Positions 45,020-58,034 of a stretch of 64,000 nt of DNA are shown here, in pieces. Numbering within the stretch: the stretch's first letter is position 1; every line of letters starts with the position of its first letter. The notes beneath the pieces are model-generated. The model did no database searches. It was given only the letters and a program-made list of their open reading frames with translations, and had not been told where the DNA came from. Origin of the DNA: Castor canadensis (Eukaryota > Chordata > Mammalia > Rodentia > Castoridae); assembly GCF_047511655.1 (NCBI RefSeq), contig NC_133397.1:47320001-47384000 (forward strand), read 5' to 3'. The position numbers and the translations under genes were made by a program.

Positions 45020-45385
45020 TTACAACAAAGATTTCTTGAGTGGCTACTATGTGCCATGCACTGTGTGACACCCTGGGGATCCAACAATGAGTAGTATGCA
45101 CTCCTCTTAATGTATGTGTAACCATGAGGATGATACTAAACATACACCAACACCTGGGTATCAATGCTGTGATAGTTAGCTCAAGGATGTGAGAGCCTGG
45201 GGATATAGACTTAAACCATTCAGGGGAGGTATGAGGACATGGTCAGAAAAGGCTTTCTGAAAGAAGGAGCATCATTATGTTAGGATCCAAACTGGTCATT
45301 CTGGCTGCAGTGTAGATAATGGCTTGAAGGAGAGAAGGTCTGAGGCACTTGAAATAATGCAGGTGTGTGGTGTTTATGGTAATAT
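45020..45385 (-). repeat. L2 element fragment
   Basis: 'gtggctactatgtgccatgc', 'accctggggatccaacaatg', 'agaaaaggctttctgaaaga' and 'ctggtcattctggctgcagt' give a well-ordered antisense L2 match. Confidence 0.7.
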
Positions 45386-45579
45386 GCAAGGAAAACTATA
45401 TGTTTTGGAAATTTTAGATCTTTAGTGATTGATTGGATGTAGCCAGAGGAGATGGGAGGGATAGAATGAAATAAGAATGGTCAAATTTCTGATGTGGTTG
45501 GATGGTGGTTATCATTCACTAAAGTAGAATAAGGAGGAGGTTCAAAGTCAGGGGATGATGAGTTCAGCTTTAAACATAT

Positions 45580-45782
45580 AGTCATGCTACACTTGTAATC
45601 CTAACTACTCAAGAGACAGAGAGAGCAGGAAGATTGCAGTTTGGAGCTAGCCCAAGCAAATAGTTCATGAGACCCTATTTTAAAAATAGCCAACACAAAA
45701 AAAGGTCTGGTGGAATGGCACAAGTAGAACACCTGCCTAGCAAGTGTGAGGTCCTGAGTTCAAACCCCAGTACAACCAAAAA
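45580..45782 (+). repeat. Dimeric SINE (B1-like + ID-like)
   Basis: Head 'acttgtaatcctaactactc', linker 'aaaatagccaacacaaaaaa', B box 'gttcaaaccccagtac', short A-tail. Confidence 0.88.
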
Positions 45783-46628
45783 ATATGGCTGTGCTGTATA
45801 AAGACATTTCAGTCAACAATGGACTGCATATAAGTTGGTGATCCCATAAAATTATAAAGAAGCTGAAAAATTCCCATCACCTAGTGATGCCATAGCCACC
45901 CTAATGACCTGGCTATCATAATGTGGTAGTGTAACACATTACTCACATATCCATGTGATACTCATGTAAACAAACTCACTGTGCTGCCAGGTGCCTAAAA
46001 GTATTGCACATATACTTGCATACAGTGTGTAACTACTTTATGGTAAGTGGCTATGTTACTGACTTCTGTATGTAGCATGTTGGTTTTTAATTATTATTTT
46101 AGAATATACTCCTTTTATTTTATATTAAAAGAACTGACTATAAAGCAGCCTGCCATGTTATTCTGGCAGCAACCTCATACAACTCATGTTACTTCATCTC
46201 TTGATCGCCTCAAAAGGCCATGTTGAGTGATTGACTGTTACCATCTAGGTTTGTGTGAGTACACTCTATGAAATTGTCTAATGATACTGTTCTCAGAATG
46301 TATCCCTGTCCTTAAAGTGAAGCATGACTGTATTTAGACAGAGGCATCTGATATATCATAGAGGTGATTACACATCTCAATGGGTCTCTTGCTCAGGAGA
46401 GATCTGTGGGAGTTTCAGTGTGGGTAGAGGAGTGGATAAGATAACTCAGAGAATGTAGGGAGAAAAAAGAAGGGGTGAGATTCAGGACCTGGAGAAAGAT
46501 AAATTTTTCAGAGGCCAGTAGAGAAAAAAGTGCTCATGAAAGATGGGAATGGTCACAGGAGCAAAAGATAAACCAGGAAAGAAGAATGGTCTGGAGACCG
46601 AGAACAGGAGGATGCCAAGAAGGAGAGT

Positions 46629-46722
46629 CAGGTTGGAGGCATAGCTCAAGCAGTAGAGTGCCTGCCTAGCAACAAGCCCAAACCCCTGAGTTCAAAACCC
46701 CACCAAAAAAAAAAAAAAAAAA
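46629..46722 (+). repeat. ID-like SINE monomer with A-tail
   Basis: 'ggaggcatagctcaagcagt' head, 'ctgagttcaaaaccccacc' B box and an 18-base A-run. Confidence 0.85.
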
Positions 46723-47011
46723 GACTATCAATAAAGCAGAGAATAGAGTAGAACAGGTAAGTCTGGAAAATGGCCCAGTGGGTTCAGCATTGAAGCAGTA
46801 GGTCATTGATTTGCTTTTACTACATAAACACTGGGAAGATTTTCCCCCTCTGGATTGTACTTTTTCTGGGTTTTAAATTTCCAAGGGTCATTTCCTTTTA
46901 GCTTTACTTTTCTTCTTACATCTCCTTTATATATTTTGGTCATGCTCCAGTGAGTGATTATGCTGCAGTGATGGAAAGGAAGCAACTCAGCGTATTGACT
47001 TCTATTGTTTG

Positions 47012-47106
47012 CAAGTTAGCTCCTCCTCTCTCTCCTCCTCCTCCTCCATCTCCTCCTCTTCCTTTTCCCCCTTTTGGTCCTTACTCCTCCTCTCCTTCTT
47101 TTCTGG
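47012..47106 (+). repeat. Polypyrimidine (CTC)n tract
   Basis: Nearly pure C/T for about 60 bases and C/T-rich beyond, with repeated 'ctcctcctc'. It could form triplex (H-DNA) structure. Confidence 0.85.
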
Positions 47107-47499
47107 ATCATAAGAGATATTGTTACAGGTATTGCTTCTTGGTAAAGCTTTCCAGGTTAATTTTGCTGCATAGTGGATGTGAATAGAATCACTTTGGCTG
47201 ATCCATGTTTACCTGTGGGAGCACCCAGCCTACTGACTGTGGATTCCCACCATTCTTTTGCCTTGAGGAAAACTCACTTTCTAGTCCATATGGTAAAAAC
47301 TATTGTGGAAGAGACATAAATTGTAAAATGTTTCATAATTATTTTCTTCCCATAATGTCACCTGGATTTTTATATGATCTATAGGAGAAATGTGAGAAGA
47401 TATTCAATTAAATAAACATATTTTGAGTGCTAATTAAGTGAATGACAATGTGCAAGTCCCAGCAGTGACAGTTATCCAAGCAGGAAACACAGAGTGCCT

Positions 47500-47720
47500 A
47501 TTCCTTTCTTCCCTCTTTCATCTCCACTGTCCACTCATTCTGCCGTATGAATGATCCTGTCCTCTGCCTTTTACTTCTACTGTAGTTCATGCCCCATCAG
47601 CTTTTGTCTGGACAGTTGCTCTTCATGGTGTCCTGGCTTCCATTGTGTCTCCTTTTAGTACATCCTCTGCTCAAAAAGCTGGTAAAATTCCAAACAAAAT
47701 ACACATTTTGTACCCACTCC
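47500..47720 (+). repeat. L2 fragment, diverged
   Basis: 'ttttgtctggacagttgctc' and 'gtgtcctggcttccattgtg' fit an L2 3' body. The preceding bases (47405-47490) resemble an antisense L2 end. Confidence 0.4.
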
Positions 47721-47917
47721 TAAAGATTCTGATTCCATATTTTAAAAGACTTTCCCAATAGAAATATAGATAAAGATATATGTAAATGAGTGTATGCACA
47801 AAGATACACATACACTCCAACAGGTGCACATATTTGCCCTGTTCTGTCCACCAAGATGACCAAGAAGTAGTGATGCATCAGCACCAGGAACACACCTGTT
47901 TCTTCCTTTTTGTTTTT

Positions 47918-48227
47918 TTGGTGTTACTGGGAGTTGAACTCAGGGCTCTGCACTTGTTAAGTGCTCTACCACTTGAGACACTCCACCAGGTGTTTTGCAT
48001 TTATGATTTTTTTGAGATAGGATTTTTCTGTCTGGCCTGGATGGTGATCCTCCTATTATTTATGCCTCCCACATAGCTGGGAGAATAGGCATACACCACC
48101 ACACCCAGCCATTGTTTGAGATGGGATCTCATGGACTTTTTACCCAAGGTGGCCTCTAATCTTGATCCTCCTGATCTCCACCTCCTGACTAGCTAGGATT
48201 ATAGATGTGAGCTACCTTACCCAGCCA
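47918..48227 (-). repeat. Trimeric SINE (ID + B1-like + second B1-like), minus strand
   Basis: Reversed ID ('tgggagttgaactcagggct', 'taccacttgagacactcc'), first B1-like unit ('tgagataggatttttctgtc' to 'acaccaccacacccagcc'), second B1-like unit ('gtttgagatgggatctcatg' to 'gatgtgagctaccttaccc'). Same plan as 23271-23588 and 25829-26157. Confidence 0.8.
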
Positions 48228-48844
48228 AAACCGTTTCTAACTACTATTCCCCACAAAAAGGCCAGGACTCTTTAGAGAAAAAGCTGATTCTAAACCCTGG
48301 CAGGGAAAGCACTGGATGAATCTGAAATGTATTCATGTGCTAGAAGTATAAGAATACTCCAGGAATAAAGGGTGATATTAAAATAGCACAGGTGTCAGCT
48401 TGGAGGGTCTTCCACTGGCCAAAGCTGGGGTGATTTAAGCATGAATTATAATCCACTGACTAAAATAAAAGCCCATGCATAGTGACATGAAGAGCTTGGT
48501 GGGGAGAAGGAGAAGTTCTTTCTTGAGTAGAGAGCCAGTTATTAAATATAGATGGAAGGATGGAGTTAAAAATCAATGGATACTATAGTAGTGGTGAAGC
48601 TTTGTTGAGGAACATGTTATTTACATTGTGCTTCATCACATGATACTTAATAATTACTAAAGACAAATATTAACCACATTGGAGAAGCGTGTCATTTATT
48701 ATCTTAACCAAATTCAGTGGTAACATTCACAATAATGAGAATCCAAGTCATTCAAAAGAGTTTCCCCAAATAGTTTTAGATCTGGAACTCCTGAACTGCG
48801 CTAGCCCTTGGATTAGTCTCTAAAGCCCAGGTCTCACCGCCCTC

Positions 48845-49270
48845 CCTTGTTAAACTGTCGTGCTGGCTGTTGCTTCGAGAACAGATCCACCCTACCTTTC
48901 TGTCATCATTCCCTACCACAACTCGATTTCCCCATACTTCCCCACATTTGCTCCCATCACAGCTTACTCTTGCAGTGACTCAACGTGTTCCATCTCCCTA
49001 TGCCATTGAACACTGCCCTACTGCTATAATGTCTTTCCAGGTCTCTGTGTGAATCAGACTTCAGTACCATCATCTCTGTGAAGACCTCCCAGATTTCTTG
49101 AGGCAGAATCAATGTCTTTTTCCTTTCTATCCCCACAGCATTTTCTCCATACTTCTCTTAGAACACTTTTCACATTATGCTATAACTTCCCACTGGTGTT
49201 TCTCCTCACTCCATCCATCAGGCCACTGGTTCCTCTATGTCCTGGAGGCACTTCATGTGGTGAGAAAAGC
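48845..49270 (+). repeat. L2 3' region
   Basis: 'gccattgaacactgccctac', 'atgtctttccaggtctctgt', 'gaagacctcccagatttctt' and 'cttagaacacttttcacatt' fit L2 order, interrupted by small deletions. Confidence 0.55.
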
Positions 49271-50245
49271 TAGAGCTTCAGAGCCAGTCAGACTACTTAC
49301 CTTACCTTAGCTTTTTCCTCTAGAAGGTGGGATTTGGGTGGATATCCAGATGAGATAGTCTCTTGTATGAATGGAAGTCAGATGGACAAAGGTGAGATTT
49401 ATCTCACAGAAGTTCATTGAGTGTCTTCCAGGAGATGCTGCTGGTAGCCATATGTGTAAGGTTAAAGGAAAGCCTGTGGAGTGAAAATGGATGAGGCTTA
49501 AGCCAGAACCCTGGGATACACCTTTTAAGTCATGAGGAGAGGAAAAGGAGCACGAAGGGGCCTGAGGAAGGAGTAGAGACAGGAAGAGTTGGGAAGCCCA
49601 GGGTCTTGGAGCCAAGGAAAGAGCAAACATCTCTCTGTGTTTTGGTGAGGCTGGTGGTGGAGTGGTCAACTGGGGTGCTCTGCAAAAAGGTGGACCAGGA
49701 CTGGGACTCAAAAGAAGTCAAGGGAAAAGCAGTTTCATTTCAGTGGTGGGGAAAGAATGCAGATTGCTAGAACAGTGAGTAAGAATGAAAATGTGGAGGC
49801 AAGAGGAATGTGGAGCCTAATTAGGGCTACATTCCCACATATGGGGGCAAGGCACTTCCTGGTATCTGGAAGATTTCAGAGTCGTCTTGCTCATAGGTAT
49901 CTATTCTGGGAAATTCAGCACCCCCGAGATGCCATCTGTTTCAGTTGTGAGTACTGCATGAGGGCGCAAGCTGACCATCAACTGTCTTCTCTTCCGCTGA
50001 TGATCTTTAACCAAGAGGGCAAATCTGCTTTAAGGGAGCAGTAAATCAGAGATTCAAAAGCTACTGATTGTTTCCCTAGCATACAGGCTTCTGATTTTAT
50101 CTGGTTTTACACTGATTTATTATTTTTTCATGACTTACACAACATTCTACTTAAGTGCTTTAGCAAAATTTTGAAAATGAAGAGAAAAAAGGGAAAATGA
50201 TTTTTTATGTCAATTTTTATAGTATGTCCCACTACAAAGACTGAA

Positions 50246-50440
50246 TCATTGGTTCAAATTTGACATAACTGAGCTTAATCTTTTTTCTGAGTTAGAGAGC
50301 TTTTTTAAGTGATAGTTTTCTGTTTTACAGATGGAAAGTGATTGATCTGATATAGGATTATTTAATTCCATATGTGTCCTAGTTACATCTAAAATCTCAG
50401 AAGCTAATTCAGCAGCTAGCTTTTTCCTTCTGGGTGCCAT
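50246..50440 (-). other. Unrecognised 64-codon open frame with a basic start
   Basis: The frame begins MAPRRKKLAAELASEI and is Ser/Leu/Lys-rich after that. I do not recognise it, and I see no splice sites, polyadenylation signal or flanking duplication that would make it an exon or a processed pseudogene. Recorded only because it lies in repeat-free DNA; most likely chance. Confidence 0.12.
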
Positions 50441-50639
50441 AAAAAAGAGGAAACTAAATTTTCAGCAACAAATCAATGAAAGTATCATGCCACGTGTGGT
50501 CACCCAGAGATGCCACAATCAGGGAGGCAGTCACTCAGTAGACATCCCGGAATCGGCTACAGGCAGTGTCACTGGACGTCTGAGTGACTTCAAAGAGTTG
50601 GACCACAGTGTGAGTGCTGACTTTCTACTCACAGGAGTT

Positions 50640-52160
50640 TTAACTAAATGTTTAAAATAATTTTATTAAATATCAACAAGATAGGGAACATTTCAGTAAA
50701 TATATATGAAGTATAAATAATAATTAAGCGATTTGGAATTTACCAAATCTCACTGCTGTGCTGGTGGGTAAGTTCTTCACTTGTTTTTGTAACTAGGCCA
50801 CCCTACAGAGTGACTTGGTAGTCTAAGGTCTTTTTGTTTTCAGAGCAGGCCACTTCACCTTTTCAACCACACGGGAAGCCAGTCTAACCAAGGACGCCCT
50901 TCTTTCCTTGCCAGCTGTGCTTTCTGCTACACTAATGTCCCCATGGTGCAATGACAATAGGAAGCCAGAAAAATAGACGGCAACAGAATACAGAATAGTG
51001 GAAGTTAATAATGAGATCTTTAAATTCATTTTTTTCCTTTAGATTAGCATTGTTTGGAGGTTCCAAAACCCTGATGCAGGAACGAAGTAAGTGTGAAATG
51101 GCTGGAAACAAAATTAACTCTATACACTTTGCTGTAACCTCGCCTGTTACTAGGATAGGAGAAAATAGTGTCTGTGTCAGAAGCCTACATAAAGAATGAA
51201 CTTAATTCTCACTTAAGACTAAAATAACAATAAAAGCGATAATCATAAGGGGAATTAGAACTTTAAGTAAATTTATATCAGACTCTTTGTTTTATTTTAT
51301 TTGAATACTAAGCAAAAATTATTATACTAATTAGCATAATTGACTTTATGGCATGTTATTTATCCTTTAAGCTATGTGAAATTATGAAAAATCTTGAAAT
51401 ATAATTGAAAACTTGGTTGTTTCTATTAGTGTACTCATTTTAATCTTCTTTAATTATAACTACATTACAGACATTTATCTAGTATTACTAATTTGCATTA
51501 ATACTCAGGCTACAGAATTGAGTCATTATTACTCATCCTAACTTTGAAACTTGTTAATTTTTTTTTATAATTTAAAGTTTTGGAAATTCTCCCTTTTTAA
51601 TGTGCACAAGGTGTTCTAGCATTTTGGAGAAGACGGTTCCTTTTAGTGTGGTTTATTGCAAAAATTATAAAGGGTAAAATTGTTTATTGATTTTTGGCAA
51701 GCCACCAAAATGTAATTATAGGTATTTGACAGAAAACTTGGGAGAAATAAATAGTAAGATAACAGGAAATTACCAAAACTATGATTATGTGGTATCAAAG
51801 AAAGATTCAACAAGGCTTTATTTCCTTTTTACACAAATTTGCCCCATTGCTTTTGGTGGGCATAATTTTTATCTGATTCTTAGTTGACACTATAAGCTAT
51901 AAATCATGGGTGCCACTGAAAACAATCTTGAAAGAACCTGCCTGAATTGGAGAAATATGGAAAGTCATTTGGTTTTTCTTCTGGCTAAAGGCCCCAGTCT
52001 GTCTTGTTCAACATTGTCCTTGCTGTGGGCCTGGTACACAAAAGATACTCAACACAATTTTGTTCACTTGAGTTGGCCCAAGGGCCAGCATTTACTTACA
52101 TTGTGGCTGTTGGAAGGACCCCTGGACTTCCAGTTTGTCAATTCAGTCTCTTTTTTTGTG
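50640..52160. other. AT-rich single-copy intronic DNA
   Basis: About 1.5 kb with no recognised repeat or gene. No supportable features. Confidence 0.35.
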
Positions 52161-52164
52161 TCTA

Positions 52165-52430
52165 AGCATTCTTATTGGTGGACATTTGGATTGCTGACTA
52201 TTGCAAACAATACTGTATTGAGCATCCTTATATGATTTTTAGAATACAGTCATGTCTCTGTAGCAGTTATTTCTGTTAGAGCATGTAGGTCAAAGAATAT
52301 GTATATTTTATATTGTAATAGATACTATCAAATTTCCTTCCAAAACAGATGTGCCAGAGTACATATAGGAGAGTGATGGTCCTCTTCTACAGTTTCTGCT
52401 GATCATATATCAGATTAATTTTAACATCCC
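52165..52430 (-). repeat. Relic L1 fragment (L1M-type)
   Basis: 'ggtggacatttggattgctg', 'tattgcaaacaatactgtat', 'aatttccttccaaaacagat' follow antisense L1 3' order. Confidence 0.6.
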
Positions 52431-52749
52431 TGAAGTCAGGAGGAATGTAGACATTTTATGATTTACGTAAGTAAGGCATTATTGGGAAAAAGTAAACAAA
52501 GTTTCTTCTGTTTGCTTCCTTTAGTGGTGATGCCTGTATTTACAAATGTGAAGATTCCCAGAAATAGGTTCTTTAAAATACTAAATTAAAATTATCTTTG
52601 GTTTGATTACTTCATGCATATGGTTTAATTGGTATTGTAATATAAATAAGGATTCATTTTATGGAATCCTCATTTTCTTTGGAATGGTTCTACCAATATA
52701 TATTGATACAGAGAGAAAATAAAATCAACATTGTGCGTGTGTTTTATTG

Positions 52750-52985
52750 ATTAGTAGTATATTACGTGCTAGGCACTTGGCTGGGCATTTTGCATATGTT
52801 ATCTTATTTAATTCTCACAAGATGTCCTTGAGGTAGATGTTATTGTTCCTTTTTACTGAGGAAGAAACTGAGGCCTAGAAAACTTCAGTAACTTGCTCAA
52901 AGACAACCTGCTAATAACTCAAGCTGGGATTTAGACCCGGGTCTGTCTTACCCTTGACCCCAGTTTCTAATTTACCTAACTGCCT
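52750..52985 (+). repeat. MIR element, well preserved
   Basis: 'cgtgctaggcacttggctgg', 'tatcttatttaattctcaca', 'gaggaagaaactgaggccta', 'tttagacccgggtctgtct'. Nearly the whole MIR length is present. Confidence 0.88.
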
Positions 52986-52999
52986 GGCCTATTTCTGTT

Positions 53000-54217
53000 A
53001 CTTATTAATTGTCATCCGATGGTGAGAATCAGGGATATTTTCCAAAGAAAATTAATGACAATCTAATACAGATACCTATCAAGGTATATTTATTTGTGGT
53101 TCTCCTTTTTGAAAAAATAGGCTTCTTCTAAGAACTTCTGCTTGGTGCTAAGTCCAGATCATCTTTTTCTCTAGGTGGGCTTTGCTAAACAAAGGTAATA
53201 GTTCCCATCACCTGCATTTTGAGCAAGGGAAAATCAGTTCCTTTTCATGGAAAAAACATAGGTTATGACTGAAATGTGTCCTTCAGCACAGAGCAAGGTC
53301 CTGCCACAGTGAGCTCTGACTGTGAGCATGGCTCACTGCCCACCACATCCCCTCAGTATGACAGCACAGCCTGAGAGCATCGTGTCTGGCTTTTGGGTGT
53401 GGCCTGGAAAGAACTCAGGTGGCATGACTGATGATCTTCAACTCCTGGAACTGGACTCAATTTTTAGACCTAGAATGGCTAACCTGGAAATCCTCCTTTC
53501 AGAGGACTTCATGGCCACTTGCTCAACCCCCACCCACTTCCTCTTCTAAAACACCGTTAGGAGTTGGTGAGAGTAGGTAGCTATTGGCATTGCCATTTCT
53601 ACAGCAGTTTCTGGTGACTTAAGATTGTTAGGGTAACAGAACCCTGAGAAAACAAAGAAATCGAATGGTTTATGTCACTGGAAAATTCTAGATTGGTGCT
53701 CACATCAGGGCCTACAGGGACTCAGATGAGTGCCAATGCTTAGACTCCCTCTTTCTCCATTGCTTGCTGTGTTGTCTCATTTGTTCTTTCTGCTGGCATA
53801 TTCCTTTTCAAGCTATTGGGTGGGCTGGATGGTGATGCCATGCCAAGGGTAGCTTCTAGTTCTCAGCCTCTCAGCTAGAGACTTAAGAGGAAACTGGGAG
53901 TTTTTCTAATCCCAGTTTGTAAAATTAAAGAAAGGAAGCTCTGATTGACCCTGCACAGGTCATATGACCATCTTTGGCTATGTGACTGTAGCCAGCAGTG
54001 AGCATCATGGTGGTTAGCCAGTGGAAGGAACTGCAAGTAGCAGTTCCCCCAGGATCTTGATGGGTAGGAAAGGGTTAATACTTAAAAGAGGGAGAAGACT
54101 TATTACCAGAAAGGGGAAGAAATGTTGGGGTTACTAAAACTTCATCTTTCAGTGTGGCAATCACAAGAAAGCTTAGAAAATGATAGAGTGTGAAAGAGAT
54201 GGTCACCTTTCCTAATA
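53000..54217. other. Intronic DNA, possible unnamed ancient repeat
   Basis: Part of 53640-54010 resembles an old interspersed repeat I cannot name. The frame at 53322-53549 has no recognisable domain. Confidence 0.25.
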
Positions 54218-54380
54218 TCTTTTTTTTAGATTAAATTTATTTTAACTGATGCACAAAAACATAAAAAGATACATACTCATGAGGTATAGTGATATTTTGA
54301 TATGTGTGAATATTATGTAATATTAAATCAGATTAAGCATATCTATCCCCTCAAAAATTTATCATTTCTTTATGGCAAGC
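54218..54380 (-). repeat. Relic L1 3' UTR fragment
   Basis: 'aatttattttaactgatgca', 'tatagtgatattttgatatg', 'tcaaaaatttatcatttct' in antisense L1 3' UTR order. Confidence 0.65.
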
Positions 54381-54504
54381 CCAATATCTTTTTAGGATGG
54401 GAGTCAGAGCCATTTTCATGGTGACAAAAACCATGTTCAGGGTCCTCTCCTTTGATTATTCCTGGAAACACAGAATGCCTGAAGGAGTGTAGGTAGAGCT
54501 TATT

Positions 54505-56818
54505 CTTTTTTTTTTATTTTTTTATTTTATAATTCATATGTGCATACAAGGCTTGGGTCATTTCTCCCCCCCCCCCCCCGTCCCCTACCCCCTCCTTTAC
54601 CCGCCCCCCCCCCTTCCCTACCTCTCCCCGCCACGCCCTCGCTACCTGGCAGAAACTATTTTGCCCTTATTTCTAATTTTGTTGGAGAGAGGATATAAGC
54701 AATAATAGGAAGGAACAAGGGTTTTTGCTAGTTGAGATAAGGATAGCTATACAGGGAATTGACTCGCATTGATTTCCTGTGCATGTGTGTTACCTTCTAG
54801 GTTTATTCTTCTCGAACTAACCTTTTCTCTAGTTCCTGGTCCCCTTCTCCTATTGGCCTCAGTTGCTTTAAAGAATCTGCTTTAGTTTCTCTACGTTGAG
54901 GGCAATAAATGCTATCTAATTTTTTAGGTGTCTTACCTATCCTCATACCTCCCTTGTGTGCTCTCGCTTTATCATGCGATCAAAGTCCAGTTCCCTTGTT
55001 GTGTTTGCCCTTGATCTAATGTCCACATATGAGGGCGAACATATGATTTTTGGTCTTTTGGGCCAGGCTAACCTCACTCAGAATGATGTTCTCCAATTCC
55101 ATCCATTTACCAGCAAATGATAACATTTCGTTCTTCTTCATGGCTGCATAAAATTCCATTGTATATAGATACCACATTTTCTTGATTGATTCGTCAGTAG
55201 TGGGGCATCTTGGCTGTTTCCATAACTTGGCTATTGTGAATAGTGCTGCAATAAACATGGGTGTGCAGGTGTCTCTGGAGTAACCTGTGTCACAGTCTTT
55301 TGGGTATATCCCCAAGAGTGGTATTGCTGGATCAAATGGTAGATCAATGTTTAGCTTTTTAAGTAGCCTCCAAATTTTTTTCCAGAGTGGTTGTATTAGT
55401 TTACATTCCCACCAACAGTGTAAGAGGGTTCCTTTTTCCCTGCATCCTCACCAACACCTGTTGTTAGTGGTGTTGCTAATGATGGCTATTCTAACAGGGG
55501 TGAGGTGGAATCTTAGTGTGGTTTTAATTTGCATTTCCTTTATTGCTAGAGATGGTGAGCATTTTTTCATGTGTATTTTTGGCCATTTGAATTTCTTCTT
55601 TTGAGAAAGTTCTCTTTAGTTCACTTGCCCATTTCTTTATTGGTTCATTAATTTTGGGAGAATTTAGTTTTTTTAAGTTCCCTATATATTCTGGTTATCA
55701 GTCCTTTGTCTGATGTGTAGCTGGCAAATATTTTCTCCCACTCTGTGGGTGTTCTCTTCAGTTTAGAGACCATTTCTTTTGTTGAGCAGAAGCTTTTTAG
55801 TTTTATGAAGTCCCATGTATCTATGCTATCTCTTAGTTGCTGTGCTGCTGGGGTTCCATTGGGAAAGTTCTTACCTATACCTATTAATTAGAGTATTTCC
55901 TACTTTTTCCTGTACCAACTTTAGAGTTTGGGGTCTGATATTGAGATCCTTGATCCATCTTGAGTTAATATTGGTATAGGGTGATATACATGGATTTAGT
56001 TTCAATTTTTTGCAGACAGCTAACCAGTTTTCCCAGCAGTTTTTATTGAAGAGGCTGCTATTTCTCCATCGTATATTTTTAGCGCCTTTGTCAAAGACAA
56101 GTTGGTTATAGTTGTGTGGCTTCATATCTGGGTCCTCTATTCTGTTCCACTGGTCTTCATGTCTGTTTTTGTGCCAGTACCATGCTGTTTTTATTGTTAT
56201 TGCTTTGTAATATAGTTTGAAGTCAGGTATTGTGATACCTCTAGCATTGTCCTTTTGACTGAGTATTGCCTTGGCTATTTGTGGCCTCTTGTGTTTCCAT
56301 ATAAATTTAACGGTAGATTTTTCAATCTCTTTAATGAATGTCATTGAAATTTTGATGATTACTTTTGGGAGTATAGACATTTTTACGATGTTGATTCTAC
56401 CAATCCATGAGCATGGGAGATCTCTCCACTTTCTATAGTCGTTCTCAATCTCTTTCTTCAAAAGTGTATAGTTTTCCTTGTAGAGGTCGTTCACATCCTT
56501 TGTTAGGTTTACACCTAGGTATTTGATTTTTTTTGAGGCTATTATAAATGGAATTGTTTCCATATATTCTTTCTCAGTTTGTTCATTATTAGTGTATAGA
56601 AATACTAATGATTTTTCTATGTTGATTTTATATCCTGCTACCTTGCTATAGCTATTGATGGTGTCTAGGAGCTTTTGAGTAGAGTTTTTTGGGTCTTTAA
56701 GGTATAGGGTCATATCATCTGCAAAAAGGGATATTTTGACAGTTTCTTTACCTATTTGTATTCCTTTTATTCCTTCTTGCCTAGTTGGAATTCCAGTACT
56801 ATGTTGAATAGGAGTGAA
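54505..56818 (-). mobile_element. 5'-truncated young-family LINE-1, minus strand
   Basis: Same family as the two full-length copies: 3' UTR at 54505-55015 with T-run and C-rich tract, then ORF2 3' half up to about 56818, where homology stops inside the reverse transcriptase. Frameshifts and at least two small deletions (about 21 bp near 56356, about 14 bp near 56784) break the frame. It is antisense to EML6. I could not define a target-site duplication. Confidence 0.92.
55016..56818 (-). pseudogene. L1 ORF2 3' half, broken
   Basis: Begins within the palm region just before the FADD box ([18 protein letters not shown]) in a frame at about 55871-56800, continues through the thumb and linker ([16 protein letters not shown]), then shifts; the last 99 residues (MGIYPKDCDTGYSRDTC to the TAG) are in another frame at 55016-55315. 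The endonuclease and most of the fingers are absent. No functional product is expected. Confidence 0.9.
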
Positions 56819-56879
56819 GATAGTTAGATGCATCCATCTTTTGTTGGATGGGTTTGTGCTTTCCTATTGGTTTGCACCT

Positions 56880-57515
56880 ACATGATAGGGGTTGCACAAT
56901 ACGTTATCACAAATTGTCAGTGTTCAGCTTATTGAAATTTAGCAAAGTGAATATACCCATATAACCACCACCTATAGCAAGAAATAGAGCACTAACCGTT
57001 ACCTACCATCTCCCAGTCATTAGCTCCTCAACACTAACCACAATTCTGACCCATATAGAGATAAGTTTTGCCTGCTGTTGAATTATACAGTATATGTTCT
57101 TTTGTGTGGGGATTGAATTGACCACAATTCTATCTATGAGATTCATACATGTTGTTACATATAGTACTAGCAGATTCATCTGTTGTATGAATATAATTTA
57201 TTATGTTTGTTATTGGGCATCTGGGTTGTTTTCCATGCTTCTCTGAACATTCATATACACATCTTTTGGTGGGTGGATTTGTGCTTTTTCTACTTGCTTG
57301 CACCTAGATCATATGGAAAATGCACATGCTAGTTTTAGTAGATACATTACCAGACAGTTTCCCCAAGTGGTTCTGCCTACTTATGTACCAGCAATGTATG
57401 AGAGAGCTACCTTTTCCATGTTTTTGCAAACAGTTGGTATTGTCCTTTTTCAGTTTTTACATCCTGGTGGGAAGTAGCACATTTTTTTTAACATTATGAT
57501 TTAAATTTTATTTTC
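56880..57515 (-). repeat. Relic L1 3' region (L1M-type)
   Basis: 'aatatacccatataaccacc', 'gttttgcctgctgttgaatt', 'attgggcatctgggttgttt'. A block at 57255-57316 is an imperfect direct repeat of 56831-56888, showing two overlapping relic copies. Confidence 0.6.
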
Positions 57516-57546
57516 TCCAATGATCAGTAAAGTAGAGCACTGGTAT

Positions 57547-58034
57547 AGGCAAAATAATGTACCTCCAAATATATCCATGTCCTAATACCTGGGACCTGTA
57601 AATAAGTGACCTTTACAAATGTGATCAAGGATCTTAAAATGGGGAAAATTATTATGGATTAAGCCAGTGAGTCTATGGTGACACAAAGGTCCTCAGAAGT
57701 GAAAGAGAGTGACTGGGAGTCAGAGAAAGAGCTGTCATAATGGAGGCAGTGCTGCAGCATGAGTGACTCCACTGGCCATTGAGGGCTTGGAGAATAGGAG
57801 GAGCCCACTAGCTAAGGAGGGTGGGAAGCCTCTACAGGGTGAAAATAGCAAAGGAACAGATTTCTCCTTACAGCTCCTGGAAAGAATGCAGCCTTGAGGA
57901 CATCTTAACTTTTGCCTATTGAGACTCATTTTTAATTCCTAATTTTCAGGACTATAAGATAATGAATTTGTATTGTTTTTAGCCACCACGCTTGTGATCA
58001 TTTCCTACTACAGCAGCAATAGGAAATTAATGAA
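57547..58034 (+). mobile_element. MaLR-type LTR (MLT1-like), near complete, solo
   Basis: Ordered MLT1 landmarks: 'ggcaaaataatgtacctcca', 'gtcctaatacctgggacctg', 'aatgtgatcaaggatcttaa', 'gaaagaatgcagccttgagg', 'actataagataatgaatttg' and the end 'agcagcaataggaaattaat'. No internal coding sequence. Confidence 0.9.

Noticed and set aside
49307-49711. 134-codon minus-strand frame (MSPSPGPPFCRAP...)
   Set aside because: Overlapping second frame, no domain; next to L2 remnants; no splice or polyadenylation context.
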